Part shown: positions 10,001 to 20,517 of the stretch, in pieces
Layout: each line of letters begins with the position of its first letter
How positions within the stretch are numbered: position 1 is the first letter of the stretch
NCBI GenBank assembly: GCA_945643635.1
Contig: CALZFC010000001.1
Span: 2,128,001-2,192,000 of the forward strand
DNA from: Allodiplogaster sudhausi
Lineage: Eukaryota; Nematoda; Chromadorea; Rhabditida; Diplogasteridae
Direction of reading: 5' to 3'
DNA: 64,000 nucleotides
Program-made: the position numbers and the translations under genes
The notes under the pieces: model-generated
Database searches by the model: none
The model's input: the letters and a program-made list of their open reading frames with translations, nothing else
Told to the model about the DNA's origin: nothing

Positions 10001-12357
10001 AGCGGAGAGCGATGATGAGATTGGGGACGTGCATCTTGGCTCCATTCTTATTCTTGACGATGCGTGTTTGAGGAAAACGAGGAATTGTAAAAACTATAAA
10101 TATTTATTAGACAAAATTAATGAAATGCTTACTTCGATGTCAAATACGATCGTCTTCTTCTGGAACGTCTTTGACAGGGGCGGCAGCGTGGAGACGTAGC
10201 AGGTCTTGTGTCCTTCCGGACGATCCTCACAGCACGTCGCACAGCATGAAAAGCCGCATTGGTGAGGACGACCCTTGCGCTTCTCGCCTTTGGAATGGTG
10301 ACACTTTGGGCAGCGCTCGAGAATCTCACAGAACGAGCGACCTCCTCGGCTTCCTAAGATAAAATATATATTTACAAATATTTAATGAAATTTAATAACC
10401 TTTCTCTTGATGGCGACTCAGACATTCTTCATTGTGGCAGACGACGCTACATGCTTCACACTTGTGGGCTTCGTGCCCATTGCACAGGTCCTTCTTGCGC
10501 GTGCCACACTTGTCACAGTTGACAGGGCACGAGTAGTGCGATGAGGCAGCGTCATCCAAAACATCACATAGTGGGCAGTAGAACTGGCGATCTGAAATTG
10601 AAAATAAACATTGTATAAACATTGTATAAAAAATATAATTAAAATGACTAACTGAAGAACTTGGCGACTCTTTTAATGTGGTCAAAGTGGCCTCGTCGCA
10701 GACGAAGACCAATCACACTGTTGTCGTCAATGTAATCTCCAGCGAAGACTGCCTTTCCTGGTTTGTCACCATAAAACAATACCAGCTGGATGGCAGGCAT
10801 GTTCTCTTGGAACAATTTGACGTCGTCAATGGAGTAGCTGTCCTTCTTCGGTATAGCAAATTCCCTGTGGTAGAGGTCGGCGACCTTCTGTTGGCGTCCT
10901 TCATGACGCGAGATTGACTTCCATCGGTCGACATCTTTCTTTCGGTCAAGGTATGCCATGCCAAGTGCAATGGCTTTTGCGAGACAGTCCTTACTCCCTG
11001 AAATTACTTTCGTTTAATAAAATGATAACATTTAAATTCTAATTTATTTTATATAAAATCATTTAAAAACCTTTTGCCTTGGTGATGTTCCTCCAGTCGC
11101 TCTTCTTCACGAAGGAACGATTTCCAGATCCTGTTGGCACATCTATCCACGAGATTCTTACATGAAGCTAAAAATAAAATAAACATAATAAATTAATAGC
11201 AAGAAATTGAAAAAGACTTTGCAATAATGTACATACCTCGCTGAGCATAAGCGGTGTTGCCACTCCCGTTGACGTGTTGTGTCTCTTTGCGCAGTATGTT
11301 CGGAATGTTGTCCGAGTATACTGATGGCTTCATGTAGTAGGCCCTTGCTTGGCCTTCTTGGTTAATGGCGACGGAGACACGGAGGTCACTTCCGTGTTGA
11401 GTCGGTTTGCTCTTCTCGAGCACGTCTAGCATGACCTAAATATTATAATGAAATATAAATACGTTTAAACAAATAATATAATAACTTAAGAATTCAAACA
11501 AGCAAATTGAATAGTTCTGTAAAAACAAACTGACCAGGTCAAAGAGTCCATCGAGATCATTTGTTCTCTTGGCTATCTTGCGGAAGCGAATGGAGATGTC
11601 TTCCTGTTCCACCCGGAACCTCTTGTTTCGGCTTCTCGAGAGGTCTTCCACTTTGTAGAATTCATTGACCTCATGTAGCACACCATCAATGTGGAGAGGT
11701 GTCTGTAATGATGAACATTTGAATCTGTAATAATGAACATTTGAAATAAAAATAACCCTTTAAAAAATACAGTAATAAAACAAATTGAATACCTCCACTT
11801 CTTCTTCTTCGATTTCGTCTTCGTCATCCTGATCCTCTTCGTCACTGTCTTCATTCACAGCATCGTCTTCCTGAGAGCTGCCACTGTCGCTTGACGATTC
11901 ATAGGCGACGTACTCTTCGTCGTCAGACTGTTATAATAATAATACCTTTGGAATTATAATAAAATAAATGGTCCAAGTGAAACATATCAATGTGTAAATA
12001 GAAGAGAAAAATATGTGGGAATAAATAGACCAATTTAAATATATCAATGAGTAATATGTACATACCGATTCTCCGCTGCTACTGCTGCTACTGCTGCTGC
12101 CGCTGCTGCTGCTACTTGTGTCGCTGTACGGCACCAGTCTTCGCTTTCGGTCATAGACGTCAGCCACAGAGTTAGAAGGCAGTTGCTCTTCCTCTCGTTC
12201 CTATTTTATTTCAATATTTCTATATAATTCAAGGTAATAGTTTTTTTCTATGTACTGCAAGGTAATAATTTGATAGATAAAATTTATGTCTTACTTGGAT
12301 GTCGCGACGTCCCTTCTTGGCAATGCTGTCGGTTCCAGAATTGCTTGCACGCTTCAT
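7047..12357 (-). pseudogene. Maverick protein-primed family-B DNA polymerase, 19 exons, with frameshifts and a stop
   Basis: Exons by GT-AG boundaries: 12295-12357, 12066-12200, 11793-11927, 11535-11702, 11237-11435, 11071-11167, 10653-10997, 10400-10591, 10133-10353, 9812-10093, 9548-9739, 9096-9498, 8915-9044, 8602-8817, 8301-8551, 8112-8229, 7913-8068, 7564-7848, 7047-7489. The N-terminus is Ser-rich then acidic; a Cys/His-rich zinc region follows (exons 8-9). Exonuclease motifs are FDIE (exon 9), NLRAYDGQF (exons 10-11) and YCFSDVVLL (exon 12). Polymerase motif B spans NSL|WGK (exons 17-18), and the catalytic DTDS is split by the last intron. Lesions: shift at the exon 6/7 joint, shifts near 9,865 and 9,613, lost sequence after VCS near 8,440, TGA at 8054-8056, and a shift near 7,600. 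Exons are GC-rich, introns AT-rich. It would replicate the element by protein priming. Confidence 0.9.
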
Positions 12358-12393
12358 GATTCTTGACAGGTGAGAGACTGAGAATCTGCAAAC
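12358..12393. promoter_or_regulatory. putative bidirectional promoter between polymerase and small gene
   Basis: Only 36 bases separate the polymerase ATG (minus strand, 12357) from the small gene's ATG (plus strand, 12394). Both transcripts must therefore start inside the other gene or in this gap. No TATA box or defined motif was recognised. Confidence 0.35.
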
Positions 12394-12649
12394 ATGTCAA
12401 CCGCGAATGCATCCACATCACTTTCTTCAAATAAACGTCCAGCTAGCATTGGAAAAAGAATACGCGCGGACGGGAAAGCATACGAAAAGGTTTGTTCTTT
12501 GACACTTCATTTTGTACATAATCATTTGCTTTTAGGTGGAAAACGATGAGGAAGAAACTGTCAAAAACGTGGCTATTGGCAAGGAAGGGCAGATCGTATT
12601 CCATATCAAGAAGGGTAGCAAAGTCACTTTCAATATTACTATTGCATAG
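12394..12649 (+). CDS. small two-exon Maverick gene, 69 residues, unknown
   Basis: Exon 1 is 12394-12489 (32 codons) and exon 2 is 12536-12649 (37 codons plus TAG). The 46-nt intron starts GTTTGTTC and ends GCTTTTAG and is in phase 0. Exon 1 encodes a Ser/Thr-rich basic tail (SNKRPASIGKRIRADGKAYEK). Exon 2 encodes an acidic start, then KEGQIVFHIKKGSKVTFNIT, a beta-strand-like alternation that could form a small single-domain fold. It is the only plus-strand gene in the element and lies head to head with the polymerase. No family recognised. The frame is fully open, unlike the polymerase. It was too short per exon to be found by simple ORF scanning. Confidence 0.62.
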
Positions 12650-13050
12650 AGAAGGAAGCGTCGTAACTGTCCGCATCCTGCAGCTTTCATGATCAATGCA
12701 CTGTTTGTGATTTGACTATCCTTTTTTATGCACTATTTCTCACTTATCCGCCTTGGCGCTGCCAGCAGCCTCTCTAGATCCTGAACGCTATTAAGACATG
12801 CATCATATCCTATATAACATATTTCGTAATTTTTTCCCTTCTCTAACTTGTATGTACATAAATCATATGCTATTTTCGTTATTGCGTGGGCGTTATTTAT
12901 TTCATAATAGATTCCATTACCAACAGTACTGATATAAATTGAATTCGTGGGCATTATATTACATAACATAAAGTGAAAGTACAGAGAATGACTTGGTCAT
13001 CATTTAAGAGAGCACATGTCACTGGTGTAATATTCAACGGGGGTTTCGGA
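12650..13050. other. region after the Maverick genes; possible 78-codon minus-strand ORF
   Basis: This stretch may contain the Maverick right terminal repeat, but its partner is outside the window. A minus-strand frame at 12733-12969 encodes 78 residues, with an NSIYISTVGNGIYYEIN start and a C-terminal helix. It is protein-like in composition, but I find no family and no supporting context. I treat it as unproven. Confidence 0.3.
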
Positions 13051-13620
13051 CTTGGGAAAATATGTATCACTTCCACATACACGTTTGCATGTCTACATAT
13101 TCAGTTGAGAGTTGGCATGACGGTTGCTTGGCCCATTGGTAGTGCATTTGTTTTCAAATCTTAATGTCCCAGGTTCGACCCCCCTCGGGCCAAACTCAAT
13201 TGTTGTATTTATTCCGGACTTGTGATATTTCCACTAGCTGAAAAATATTATCCCCTTGGCAATCTGTGATCATGTGATGTATGATCACACCCCACACGAA
13301 TGTCTACATCTTCACTTGCAAGTTGGTATGATGACCGAATAGCACATTGGTAACGTCACGACATACGACGCAAGCGGCTCAGGTTCGATTCCTCTCAGTG
13401 TTCTGGACTTGTGATATTCCAACAAGCATAAATCTGGACTTGGTAATATCCCTCCGGTGAGTGATGTGTGATCTCTGATGTATGATCACTTCCACACGAT
13501 TGTCTACATCTTCGCTTGCAAGTTGGCATGATGGACGAATGGCCGATTGGTAACGCAGGGACTTACGACGCAAGCGACCCAGGTTCGGATCCTGTCAGGA
13601 TCCTGGACTTGTAATATTTC
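13050..13620 (+). repeat. tandem tRNA-like (SINE-type) units, three copies
   Basis: Three units of about 200 bp each repeat the phrase of a Cys-rich-looking leader (TTGCAAGTTGGCATGATGG) followed by a Pol III-like A box (TGGCC-ATTGGTA) and, about 45-55 bases later, a B box (GGTTCGA-CC). B boxes lie near 13,175, 13,382 and 13,582. Such A/B pairs are the hallmark of tRNA genes and tRNA-derived SINEs. No unit folds convincingly as a full tRNA and none has a tail typical of a mature SINE. A fourth copy is at about 14,145-14,245. Confidence 0.6.
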
Positions 13621-13865
13621 GATCGACCAAGAACAAGGTGGAATGAATTCTGGACTTAGAAAAATAACGGGAAAAATTTCAACAGGACTTTCCGGACTTA
13701 GAAAAATATCGGGTGAAAATTTCAACAGGGACTTCTGGACTTAGAAAAATATCGGGTGAAAATTTCAACAGGGACTTCTGGACTTAGAAAAATAACGGTC
13801 GAAAATTTCAACGGGAGTTGTGGACTTAGAAAAATTTCGATCGACCAAGAACATGAGCACACTCA
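13620..13865 (+). repeat. minisatellite of ~40-45 bp units (block 1)
   Basis: Repeats built on GGACTTAGAAAAAT and AATTTCAAC-GGGA occur in direct tandem. The block directly follows the tRNA-like array and is repeated again at 14,255-14,640. Short open frames in it are repeat artefacts. Confidence 0.7.
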
Positions 13866-13926
13866 TCATCCGTAATATATGTATGTATGTCGACAGATTT
13901 ACATACTAAATTAGGGCCGCGCTTAC

Positions 13927-14069
13927 CGGTCGGAAGAGCAGACAAATCATGGTGAAGAAGAGGTCGTGCATCGCAAACGAAATGATGTAATACTTGTAGA
14001 CACCCATGGAAGAGCTGCTATTCTTGCACGCGAGCAAGATGACCACCGTGTTGCTTAGCAGTGCGACAG
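13927..14069 (-). pseudogene. duplicated TM1-2 exon of str-like receptor (copy 3)
   Basis: A 143-bp stretch nearly identical to the exon at 15918-16060, with the same donor (CCG|GTAAGC) and acceptor side. It encodes TM1-2 with GVYKYYIISFAMHDL and LLFRP. It is isolated from any downstream exon, so it is a duplicate exon without a gene. Confidence 0.75.
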
Positions 14070-14144
14070 CTAAATAAAAAAATAATAAAAATAGAGCTAA
14101 ATAAGTGCTAAAAAGCCAGGACAGCGCAATGACGGAGGTCGGAC

Positions 14145-14640
14145 TACATCTTCTCTTGCAAGTTGGCATGATGGACGAATGGCCGATTGGTAACGCAGGG
14201 ACTTACGACGCAAACGACCCAGGTTCGGATCCTGTCAGGATCCTCAACTTGTAATATTTCGATCGACCAAGAACAAGGTGGAATGAATTCTGGACTTTGA
14301 AAAATAACTGGAAAAATTTCAACAGGACTTTCCGGACTTAGAAAAAAATCGGGTGAAAATTTCAACAGGGACTTCTGGACTTAGAAAAATAACGGTCGAA
14401 AATTTCAACGGGAGTTCTGGACTTACAATTAGAAAAATTTCGATCGACCAAGAACAAGGTGGAATGAATTCTGGACTTAGAAAAATAACGGGAAAAATTT
14501 CAACAGGACTTTCCGGACTTAGAAAAAAATCGGGTGAAAATTTCAACAGGGACTTCTGGACTTAGAAAAATAACGGTCGAAAATTTCAACGGGAGTTCTG
14601 GACTTAGAAAAATTTCGATCGACCAAGAACATGAGCACAC
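14145..14640 (+). repeat. second copy of tRNA-like unit plus minisatellite
   Basis: The tRNA-like unit (A box near 14,180, B box near 14,222) and the 45-bp minisatellite repeat again here. The distance to the first copy of the following exon shows a tandem duplication of 778 bp (13,927 to 14,705) that includes the receptor exon. Confidence 0.7.
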
Positions 14641-14704
14641 TCATCATCCGTAATATATGTATGTATGTCGACAGATTTACATACTAAATTAGGGCCGCGC
14701 TTAC

Positions 14705-14847
14705 CGGTCGGAAGAGCAGACAAATCATGGTGAAGAAGAGGTCGTGCATCGCAAACGAAATGATGTAATACTTGTAGACACCCATGGAAGAGCTGCTATA
14801 CTTGCACGCGAGCAAGATGACCACCGTGTTGCTTAGCAGTGCGACAG
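14705..14847 (-). pseudogene. duplicated TM1-2 exon of str-like receptor (copy 2)
   Basis: Second isolated 143-bp copy of the TM1-2 exon, with the same donor and acceptor as the copy at 15918-16060. It differs by only a few bases (CKYSSSS against CKNSSSS in copy 3). It lies downstream of the truncated receptor and cannot be part of a normal transcript. Confidence 0.75.
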
Positions 14848-15137
14848 CTAAATAAAAAAATAATAAAAATAAAGCTAAATAAGTGCTAAAAAGCCAGGAC
14901 AGCGCAATGACGGAGGTCGGACTACTGAATCCCTGAACCAGATGTTTCACATAATGTTCAAAGGCTATCCACATTTTTATGATCACTGTTGTTATAATTT
15001 TTTGAAAAATATATTTTTGGAAGCTCTCATGATACAAGCTATCCAAAGGAAAAAAAATTTAAAAAACATTTACTGCACGCTTATGTTCGAGTGTCTCAGA
15101 CGGGCTCTCTTAAATACAATATTTAGAAGGTGCACAC

Positions 15138-16060
15138 TTCGTTGAAAGTCATCTCGCTGTGATTGAACCACGGAAAGTGTGGCTGGAAGACTTCGCGCCT
15201 TAGAAATTCCACCTTGTCCGACGGCGGTATAAAGCTATTTTTTATCAAGTAGAGAGTTATTGACCATGCAATGATGTAGAAGCTCAAGAGAATGATGACT
15301 GTGTAGAAGCGCTCGAAGTGCTTGCGCCACTGCGGTCTGCAAAGATCGCTGGAGATTTTTTGTCTTTGTTTTGTATGCAGCTTTTTGGTTCTGATAGTGA
15401 GACAATAGTTGAGTACAAAGGACTGCATTCTCAGAAAATATCCGTTACTGTTAACGGATATAAAGTACAGACAACTGTACTTTATATCCGTTAACCATTA
15501 CGGATAATTTGTATGTGTGTAGGTATATTTCGAGGCCGTACTTGCAGAGAAAGACGTAGCGATATATGAAGCAGTAGAAGAGGACTTGAACGGTCGCATT
15601 ATGAGTCGCAGCATACATCGCGACGCCGTATCTCAATTGTCGCATCATATCAAAGTGTCGATTCAGAAATTATATCCAGCTAATCTCTTTAAAGTTTGTG
15701 GCGAGTGTAAAAAAAAGAAAGTAAAAACAGAAATAAAATAGTAATGGATGTGACCAACTCGAGAAAGACGGGTCCGCTCATGAACAGTAAGAAATTGCCT
15801 TCGGTGATGCCGCCGACCTTAATTTGAGATTTTTGTTGTTTATTATTATTCAACTCAGAACCGTAATATATGTATGTATGTCGACAGATTTACATACTAA
15901 ATTAGGGCCGCGCTTACCGGTCGGAAGAGCAGACAAATCATGGTGAAGAAGAGGTCGTGCATCGCAAACGAAATGATGTAATACTTGTAGACACCCATGG
16001 AAGAGCTGCTATACTTGCACGCGAGCAAGATGACCACCGTGTTGCTTAGCAGTGCGACAG
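15138..16060 (-). pseudogene. str-like (Str superfamily) chemoreceptor, truncated after the fourth exon
   Basis: Exons on the minus strand: 15918-16060 (TM1-2, GVYKYYIISFAMHDL), 15755-15817 (21 codons, start of TM3), 15542-~15648 (CFIYRYVFLCK, TM3-4), 15138-15336 (66 codons, TM5). Exon sizes of 63 and 199 match those of the intact plus-strand gene at 33.8-57.1 kb exactly, so they are paralogs. Defects: no AG acceptor before the third exon, a stop in the upstream frame there, and no exons for TM6-7. In place of the 3' half are two extra copies of the first exon. Str-superfamily receptors are G-protein coupled odour or pheromone receptors of chemosensory neurons; this copy is not functional. 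Confidence 0.75.
15450..15494. repeat. perfect 21-bp palindrome with 4-base loop
   Basis: Arms GTTAACGGATATAAAGTACAG and its exact complement flank a short ACAA loop, inside the intron of the pseudogene. A short MITE relic or a strong hairpin in the transcript are both possible. Confidence 0.7.
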
Positions 16061-16653
16061 CTAAATAATTTTGTTGAAATTTTTTTTCTTTGTTTACCAA
16101 AACAGTAATAAGCATGCTTCTAAAATAAAAGAAAATCTTACCATTGTGTGTTGCAGTATATGTATTTTGCTATACTATGCTAATTTAATCTATAAAAAAG
16201 GAACGAGAAAATTCACATAAAATGTTTTTCCCTGAGTCGCTTGCAAAAGTGAAAAGAAAGCCTCTTACAAATACATGCCCACTCCACTGAATGAATGACG
16301 AGAAGTGTGCCTTCCGAAATGTCCATATGCCTATAATTCAAGAATACATTAATAATTTTTCGGTGATTGTTCTCCAAAGAAAGAGTAACCGCAGATATTT
16401 AACGCATTACTAAAAGTGCATCATTAGAATACTGAATACGGGCGTAGAGTTTGATGCCATGACTCAAAAGTGAACATCCTCTGTATACGAAAAAAATTCG
16501 TTATCGTCGTGATATTTTCCAATGTGGATTTCAGTGAAGCTTGATGACTGAAAACCGTGTGAAAGCAAGAATATTCTGGACAATAACATTGTCGGAAGCT
16601 CATGCGAACCATGAAATGTTAAAAAGAAATATGCACCGATATTGTACTTACAT
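16061..16653. other. non-coding, AT-rich spacer
   Basis: No gene supported. Short minus-strand frames in 16,424-16,680 have no family features. It probably holds the 5' intron or promoter of the receptor pseudogene and diverged relics. Confidence 0.4.
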
Positions 16654-16764
16654 TTATGACGAATGAATATTTGCCACATGATGTCTAATCGCTATTGTTC
16701 CAATGAGAGGGAGACCAATGGCGATCACAATTGGAATGCACGTCACATAGAAAGGGATGAGAGT
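16654..16764 (-). pseudogene. TM6 exon relic of a Str-superfamily receptor
   Basis: After an acceptor (TTGTCAG|AC) the minus strand encodes a TM6-like segment, TLIPFYVTCIPIVIAIGLPL, typical of the sixth helix of nematode Str-type receptors. It matches in position the start of the last long exon (LLAPILCIYMPE) of the intact str-like gene. The frame stops soon after, at 16654. A diverged copy of its 3' part lies at about 17,265-17,345. No other exons of the gene are nearby, so it is an orphan relic. Confidence 0.5.
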
Positions 16765-17776
16765 CTGACAATGAGATATGCACACGTATTGTTGTAGGAA
16801 TGTTGATAATCTCTGATAACCAGAGAGCCTCATCAGTCATCGTACAGCGAGTTCATTTTCTCTCTCCTTATTTTCTACATTTCATGCATGATAATGTATA
16901 TAAATCGTTTGTGACTGCCAAACTAATATTTGAATGCAAAACGAAAATTTTCATTTTGTTTCATTTTTTAACGGCAAAAAATCTGCGCTTTCATATTGCC
17001 TGTAAGCAAGAAACTTGCGTTAGTTAGACCTTACAATGAGGGTCTTACTAAAGAAGGCGTACATGGGAACCAATGGAGAGAGAAAAAGACAACTGTAACA
17101 CACAGCGCTTTCTCCCATTCATTTGTTGATAAACATGCCTCCTCCCAATCTTGAGCTCACCATAGACCCTGGAGGATCATTAGGCCAAGAGCTTATCCAT
17201 AGATAGAACAAATGAATGGACCACCACTGTTTCAAAGTGCTGTGTAACACGGGAGAGAGAGAAATGTACATTTATGACGAATGGATACTTGCTTGCCACA
17301 TGACGTTTGATTGCTATTGTTCTAAAGAATCTTCCTTTTCGTCTCTTGACAATTCTTCTCATCACTGCTGTATTATTATATAACGACTTGATTGCACGAT
17401 TTGCATTCATTTACTCTGTACTTAATTTAAGGTAGTTATTATAAACGGAAAGCATGGCCAACTCATACCATTTTTTATTCACATCAACAGCTATGTAATG
17501 TTGAACATGTAGACGTTTGTCTCGTTCGGACATACCTGAAACCAATTAGTTAGTAGTACTAACTAGGTATACAACTTCCATTTTATCCTATCTTCTCTTC
17601 TTTTCTCGCATTTTCTCTGTCTCTCTTTCTCTCACCTTTTTTTTCTCGCCAATCTTTTCTTGCTTTCTTGTGTTCGTTCTTATCTCTTGCTCTCCTTCGC
17701 ACTTTTTCTCTCTATGAACAATTCTCTCATTGCCCTTTGCAATATCCATCATTATGACCCACAGCCACTTTCGAGT
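16765..17776. other. non-coding spacer with diverged relic and pyrimidine tract
   Basis: Contains the diverged copy of the TM6-exon tail near 17,265-17,345 and a CT-rich low-complexity tract at 17,580-17,700. No gene supported. Confidence 0.4.
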
Positions 17777-19394
17777 CTACGACTGCTGGCAGACGTTTCG
17801 GACGCATTCGCCGCCGTTGACGCACTGCTTAGACCCGATGCAAACCTCCGCCAGGCTGCACGAGTGGGACACAGAAGCTGAGGACTTGGATCTAGGGCGT
17901 CACAAAATTAACAACAGCTATCTGCCCCCTTGGTTGCACTTGAGATTAAGAATTTTGCATCACAGAAACCGTGGAGGATCTCGGCGGGCCGGGAAAGTAA
18001 AATCGTCTCATTAAATATCGCTTTACCGCATTTTCGAAACGGGCACACTTTATAGGAGTATTATGTACTATATTGATGGGGCCTACATTTCCTTGCGCAA
18101 TTCATTCACACGATTCTCGGGGCATTTGTTAATTCCAGATTGTACAATCTGTGTACCTGTTCGCCGCTGCAGTTGTCACCTGCTCCGCCGCAGATAAAGT
18201 TCACGCACGGGCCATCGCACTGCTGCGACACGCTGCAGTATCCACCGACGGCGACCTTTTCGAGGCAGACGCCTTTGTACGAGATCTATAAGGAAAGAAA
18301 CAGATATCAGAAATGTGCTCAAAAACTACTTCTGGCTCAAAAACGGCTTAAACTACCGTATACTTTAACATTTTTTTTTTGCAAAAATTCAACGTTTATT
18401 AAAATGCCGTCTAAGGCCAATCTACGACTTCATTGTATTTATCCATCAACCTTTTGTCGGGATTGTTTATTTTCATTCTTTTAGCACCAAAACGTTTTTA
18501 GTTCTTTATTTCCCGAACTTGGTAGGAAAAAAAAGGAAAGAGAGCAAGGAAGAAAATAGTGCTCAAATGTGCCTGATTCGACGTGCACTTGCTGTCGGTT
18601 ACTCCAGCGGCTTGGCACAAATTGCTCTTGCATTCGCCCTCGCATTGCTCCTTCACGAAGCAGTAACCGCCGTCGGCGACTTTCGACAGGCACATGCCGT
18701 TGTAGGACACCTAGAATGGAAGAGAAAGTTTAAAACAAAGTTACTTTTCTTGCTACGTGAAGCAAAATGTATACAGCAGCAAAAAGATAAACTGTCTTTC
18801 TATCATGAACAATTATGAATACAGTCAATAACGGCTTCAAAATTCTCAGTAAAAAAAATGGAAATTCTGAGTAGAATGAATAAAAAGCTTCGCAGCGTTT
18901 CAAGATCTACGCAATATTGGGTTTGTAAAAAGATAACTTAAAAAAATCAATTTGCACTCTCGCTGCAGCGGACCATTTGAGCGTGGGAGATCAAAGTAGG
19001 ATACCCAATGAAAATAACTGCATGCTAAGAGTATTTCTTACACACATTGTTTTACATGTTGTTTATGATATCCATGGTCTAAAACAAACAAAATAATTGG
19101 AGGGGAAAATAAGTTAACTTTCACTCACAAAGCCGTAAGGGCAGATTTGACGCGTGACGCGAATGTCCGATGACGTCAGGAAATTCGCATCCGTTACTTA
19201 ATTATGATCTTTTTTTTAAATATTTCATTATCATTATTTTAATATTTCTTTCATATGTATACATGTACATACATATATTTATCTTGTGCACTTTCACATC
19301 TTGTGCACTCAAATAAAAAAATAATAAATTTCAAAGAGTTTGCTAATCTCATACCTCCAAATGAAGCAGCCAGAAAAATCAGGACGAATTGCAT
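17777..19394 (-). CDS. secreted Cys-rich protein with EB-like modules, five exons
   Basis: Exons: 19355-19394, 19129-19196, 18573-18710, 18157-18285, 17777-17884. All phases agree and give about 160 residues. Exon 1 encodes a signal peptide (MQFVLIFLAASFG). Exons 3 and 4 (46 and 43 codons) are homologous modules sharing SYxGxCLxKVAxGGYC and C-x-x-x-x-QC spacing; exon 5 adds CIGSKQCVNGGECVRNVCQQS before TAG. The Cys pattern resembles the nematode EB module. Exon 3 appears to end at a GC donor (TCAG|GCAC) where exon 4 has GT; if not, the intron is misread. Exon 5 uses an AAG acceptor, which other genes here also use. The product is probably secreted, perhaps cuticle, defence or adhesion related; function unknown. 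Confidence 0.62.
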
Positions 19395-20517
19395 ATCGAT
19401 CAGTTGAGAGAATTTTTACAAAATATGCAACCCGATGAAAGGAATAGAGATTGAACTCTGAATAGCAGCGAAAATAAAAAATAATTAAAAATAGCTTTTA
19501 AAATAAAAGCCCCACAATTCTTAGAGACATCACACACTGAAGGTTTTCCTTGCTTATCTCCTTATCTGATGGTGAGCAAAGAGCAATGGCAGCAACGGCA
19601 GCAGAGGCAACCATTCTAGGACGAATTACGTGTCATCAGAGGGATGAAAAATAGATCAATGATGGAGAGAGAAAGAGAAAAAGAGAGAGAGAGAGTGATA
19701 TAGAGAGAAGGGAGATATAGAGAGAAAGAGGGTGAGAGAAAGAGAGAGAGAGGGGTGACTGTACTGTTTGATATGATTTATTGTGCAGAACTTGTGCATG
19801 GAAAAAAAAACTCCATACTCTCTTACGAGATCGACGACATTGTACAGTCACCCTCTGGCTTGCAAGCTATGGAGTATGCAGAGGCTCCTCAATTTCTCTT
19901 TTTAAGTTCTCATACTTTTAATAATCATACTTTTTATGATAATAACATTTTTAATTTTAATTTTAGATGACATAGCTCGAGCTTTAGAGTCATATACAAG
20001 TACAAGCCTTTAGATTAGTCATCTACCTATTTTTTCTTCTTTTAGCAGGTTGGTTATCGCCATATGAATGAAAACAATGACAACATTTATGCATGTATGT
20101 ACATAGGTGAGGCGACAGACATCACATTTAGTTGCCTCAATGCTCTTGCCACGTCGGCGCCATTTCTTATACCTACATAAAAGTACAGTTTTCAATTTGA
20201 ATACGAAGCTGACACTTTTCTTCTCTTTAGATCTTCGTTTGCAGACCAAGTAATTGTATGTGTTGCATGAAGACACCTATATTTAAAGTTGAAGGAAAAT
20301 CTCGATTATGAGGAAAGTTTCATGCGTGAGGGGAATAGCCACATAATAATACTTCCCAGATCCTCTGCAGAAAATGAGAGGATACGTTAGCGATTAACTA
20401 TGGATGGTGCTGTTTCCTTTTTACGCATATTTCAAGTTTCTCGGACCATATGGAACCATCATCGGAGCTGTTTTTTTTATATTTTTAAGGCTGAATTTCC
20501 TATTTCGCGGACACAAC
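19395..20517. other. non-coding spacer with GA tract and possible RING-CH relic
   Basis: A GA-rich tract lies at 19,660-19,755. A short minus-strand exon-like piece at about 20,115-20,172, after a TTATGTAG acceptor, encodes KKWRRRGKSIEATKCDVCR. That resembles the W ... C-x2-C end of a RING-CH (MARCH) domain, but no other part of such a domain is seen. I rate it as a possible relic only. A 9-bp inverted pair (TGACTGTAC/GTACAGTCA) flanks 19,755-19,850. Confidence 0.25.

Larger units (their letters stand above)
1..12650. mobile_element. Maverick/Polinton element, left end cut by the window
   Basis: The block contains the diagnostic Maverick gene set: rve-type integrase with chromodomain, protein-primed family-B DNA polymerase, A32/FtsK-like packaging ATPase, adenain-type cysteine protease, and jelly-roll major and minor capsid proteins. 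All are on the minus strand except one small gene at 12,394-12,649. Several genes carry frameshifts or stops, so this copy is probably not autonomous. I could not find the terminal inverted repeats: the left end is outside the window and the right boundary is somewhere after about 12,650, with no clear edge visible. That these genes define Mavericks is established knowledge; the right boundary is inference. Confidence 0.93.

Noticed and set aside
13050..14245. Functional tRNA genes
   Set aside because: A and B boxes are present, but acceptor stems and an unambiguous anticodon arm do not form; treated as tRNA-like repeats.
20019..20276. RING-CH (MARCH) ubiquitin ligase gene
   Set aside because: Only the last W ... 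C-x2-C piece is present; the rest of the domain could not be found, so it is noted only as a possible relic.
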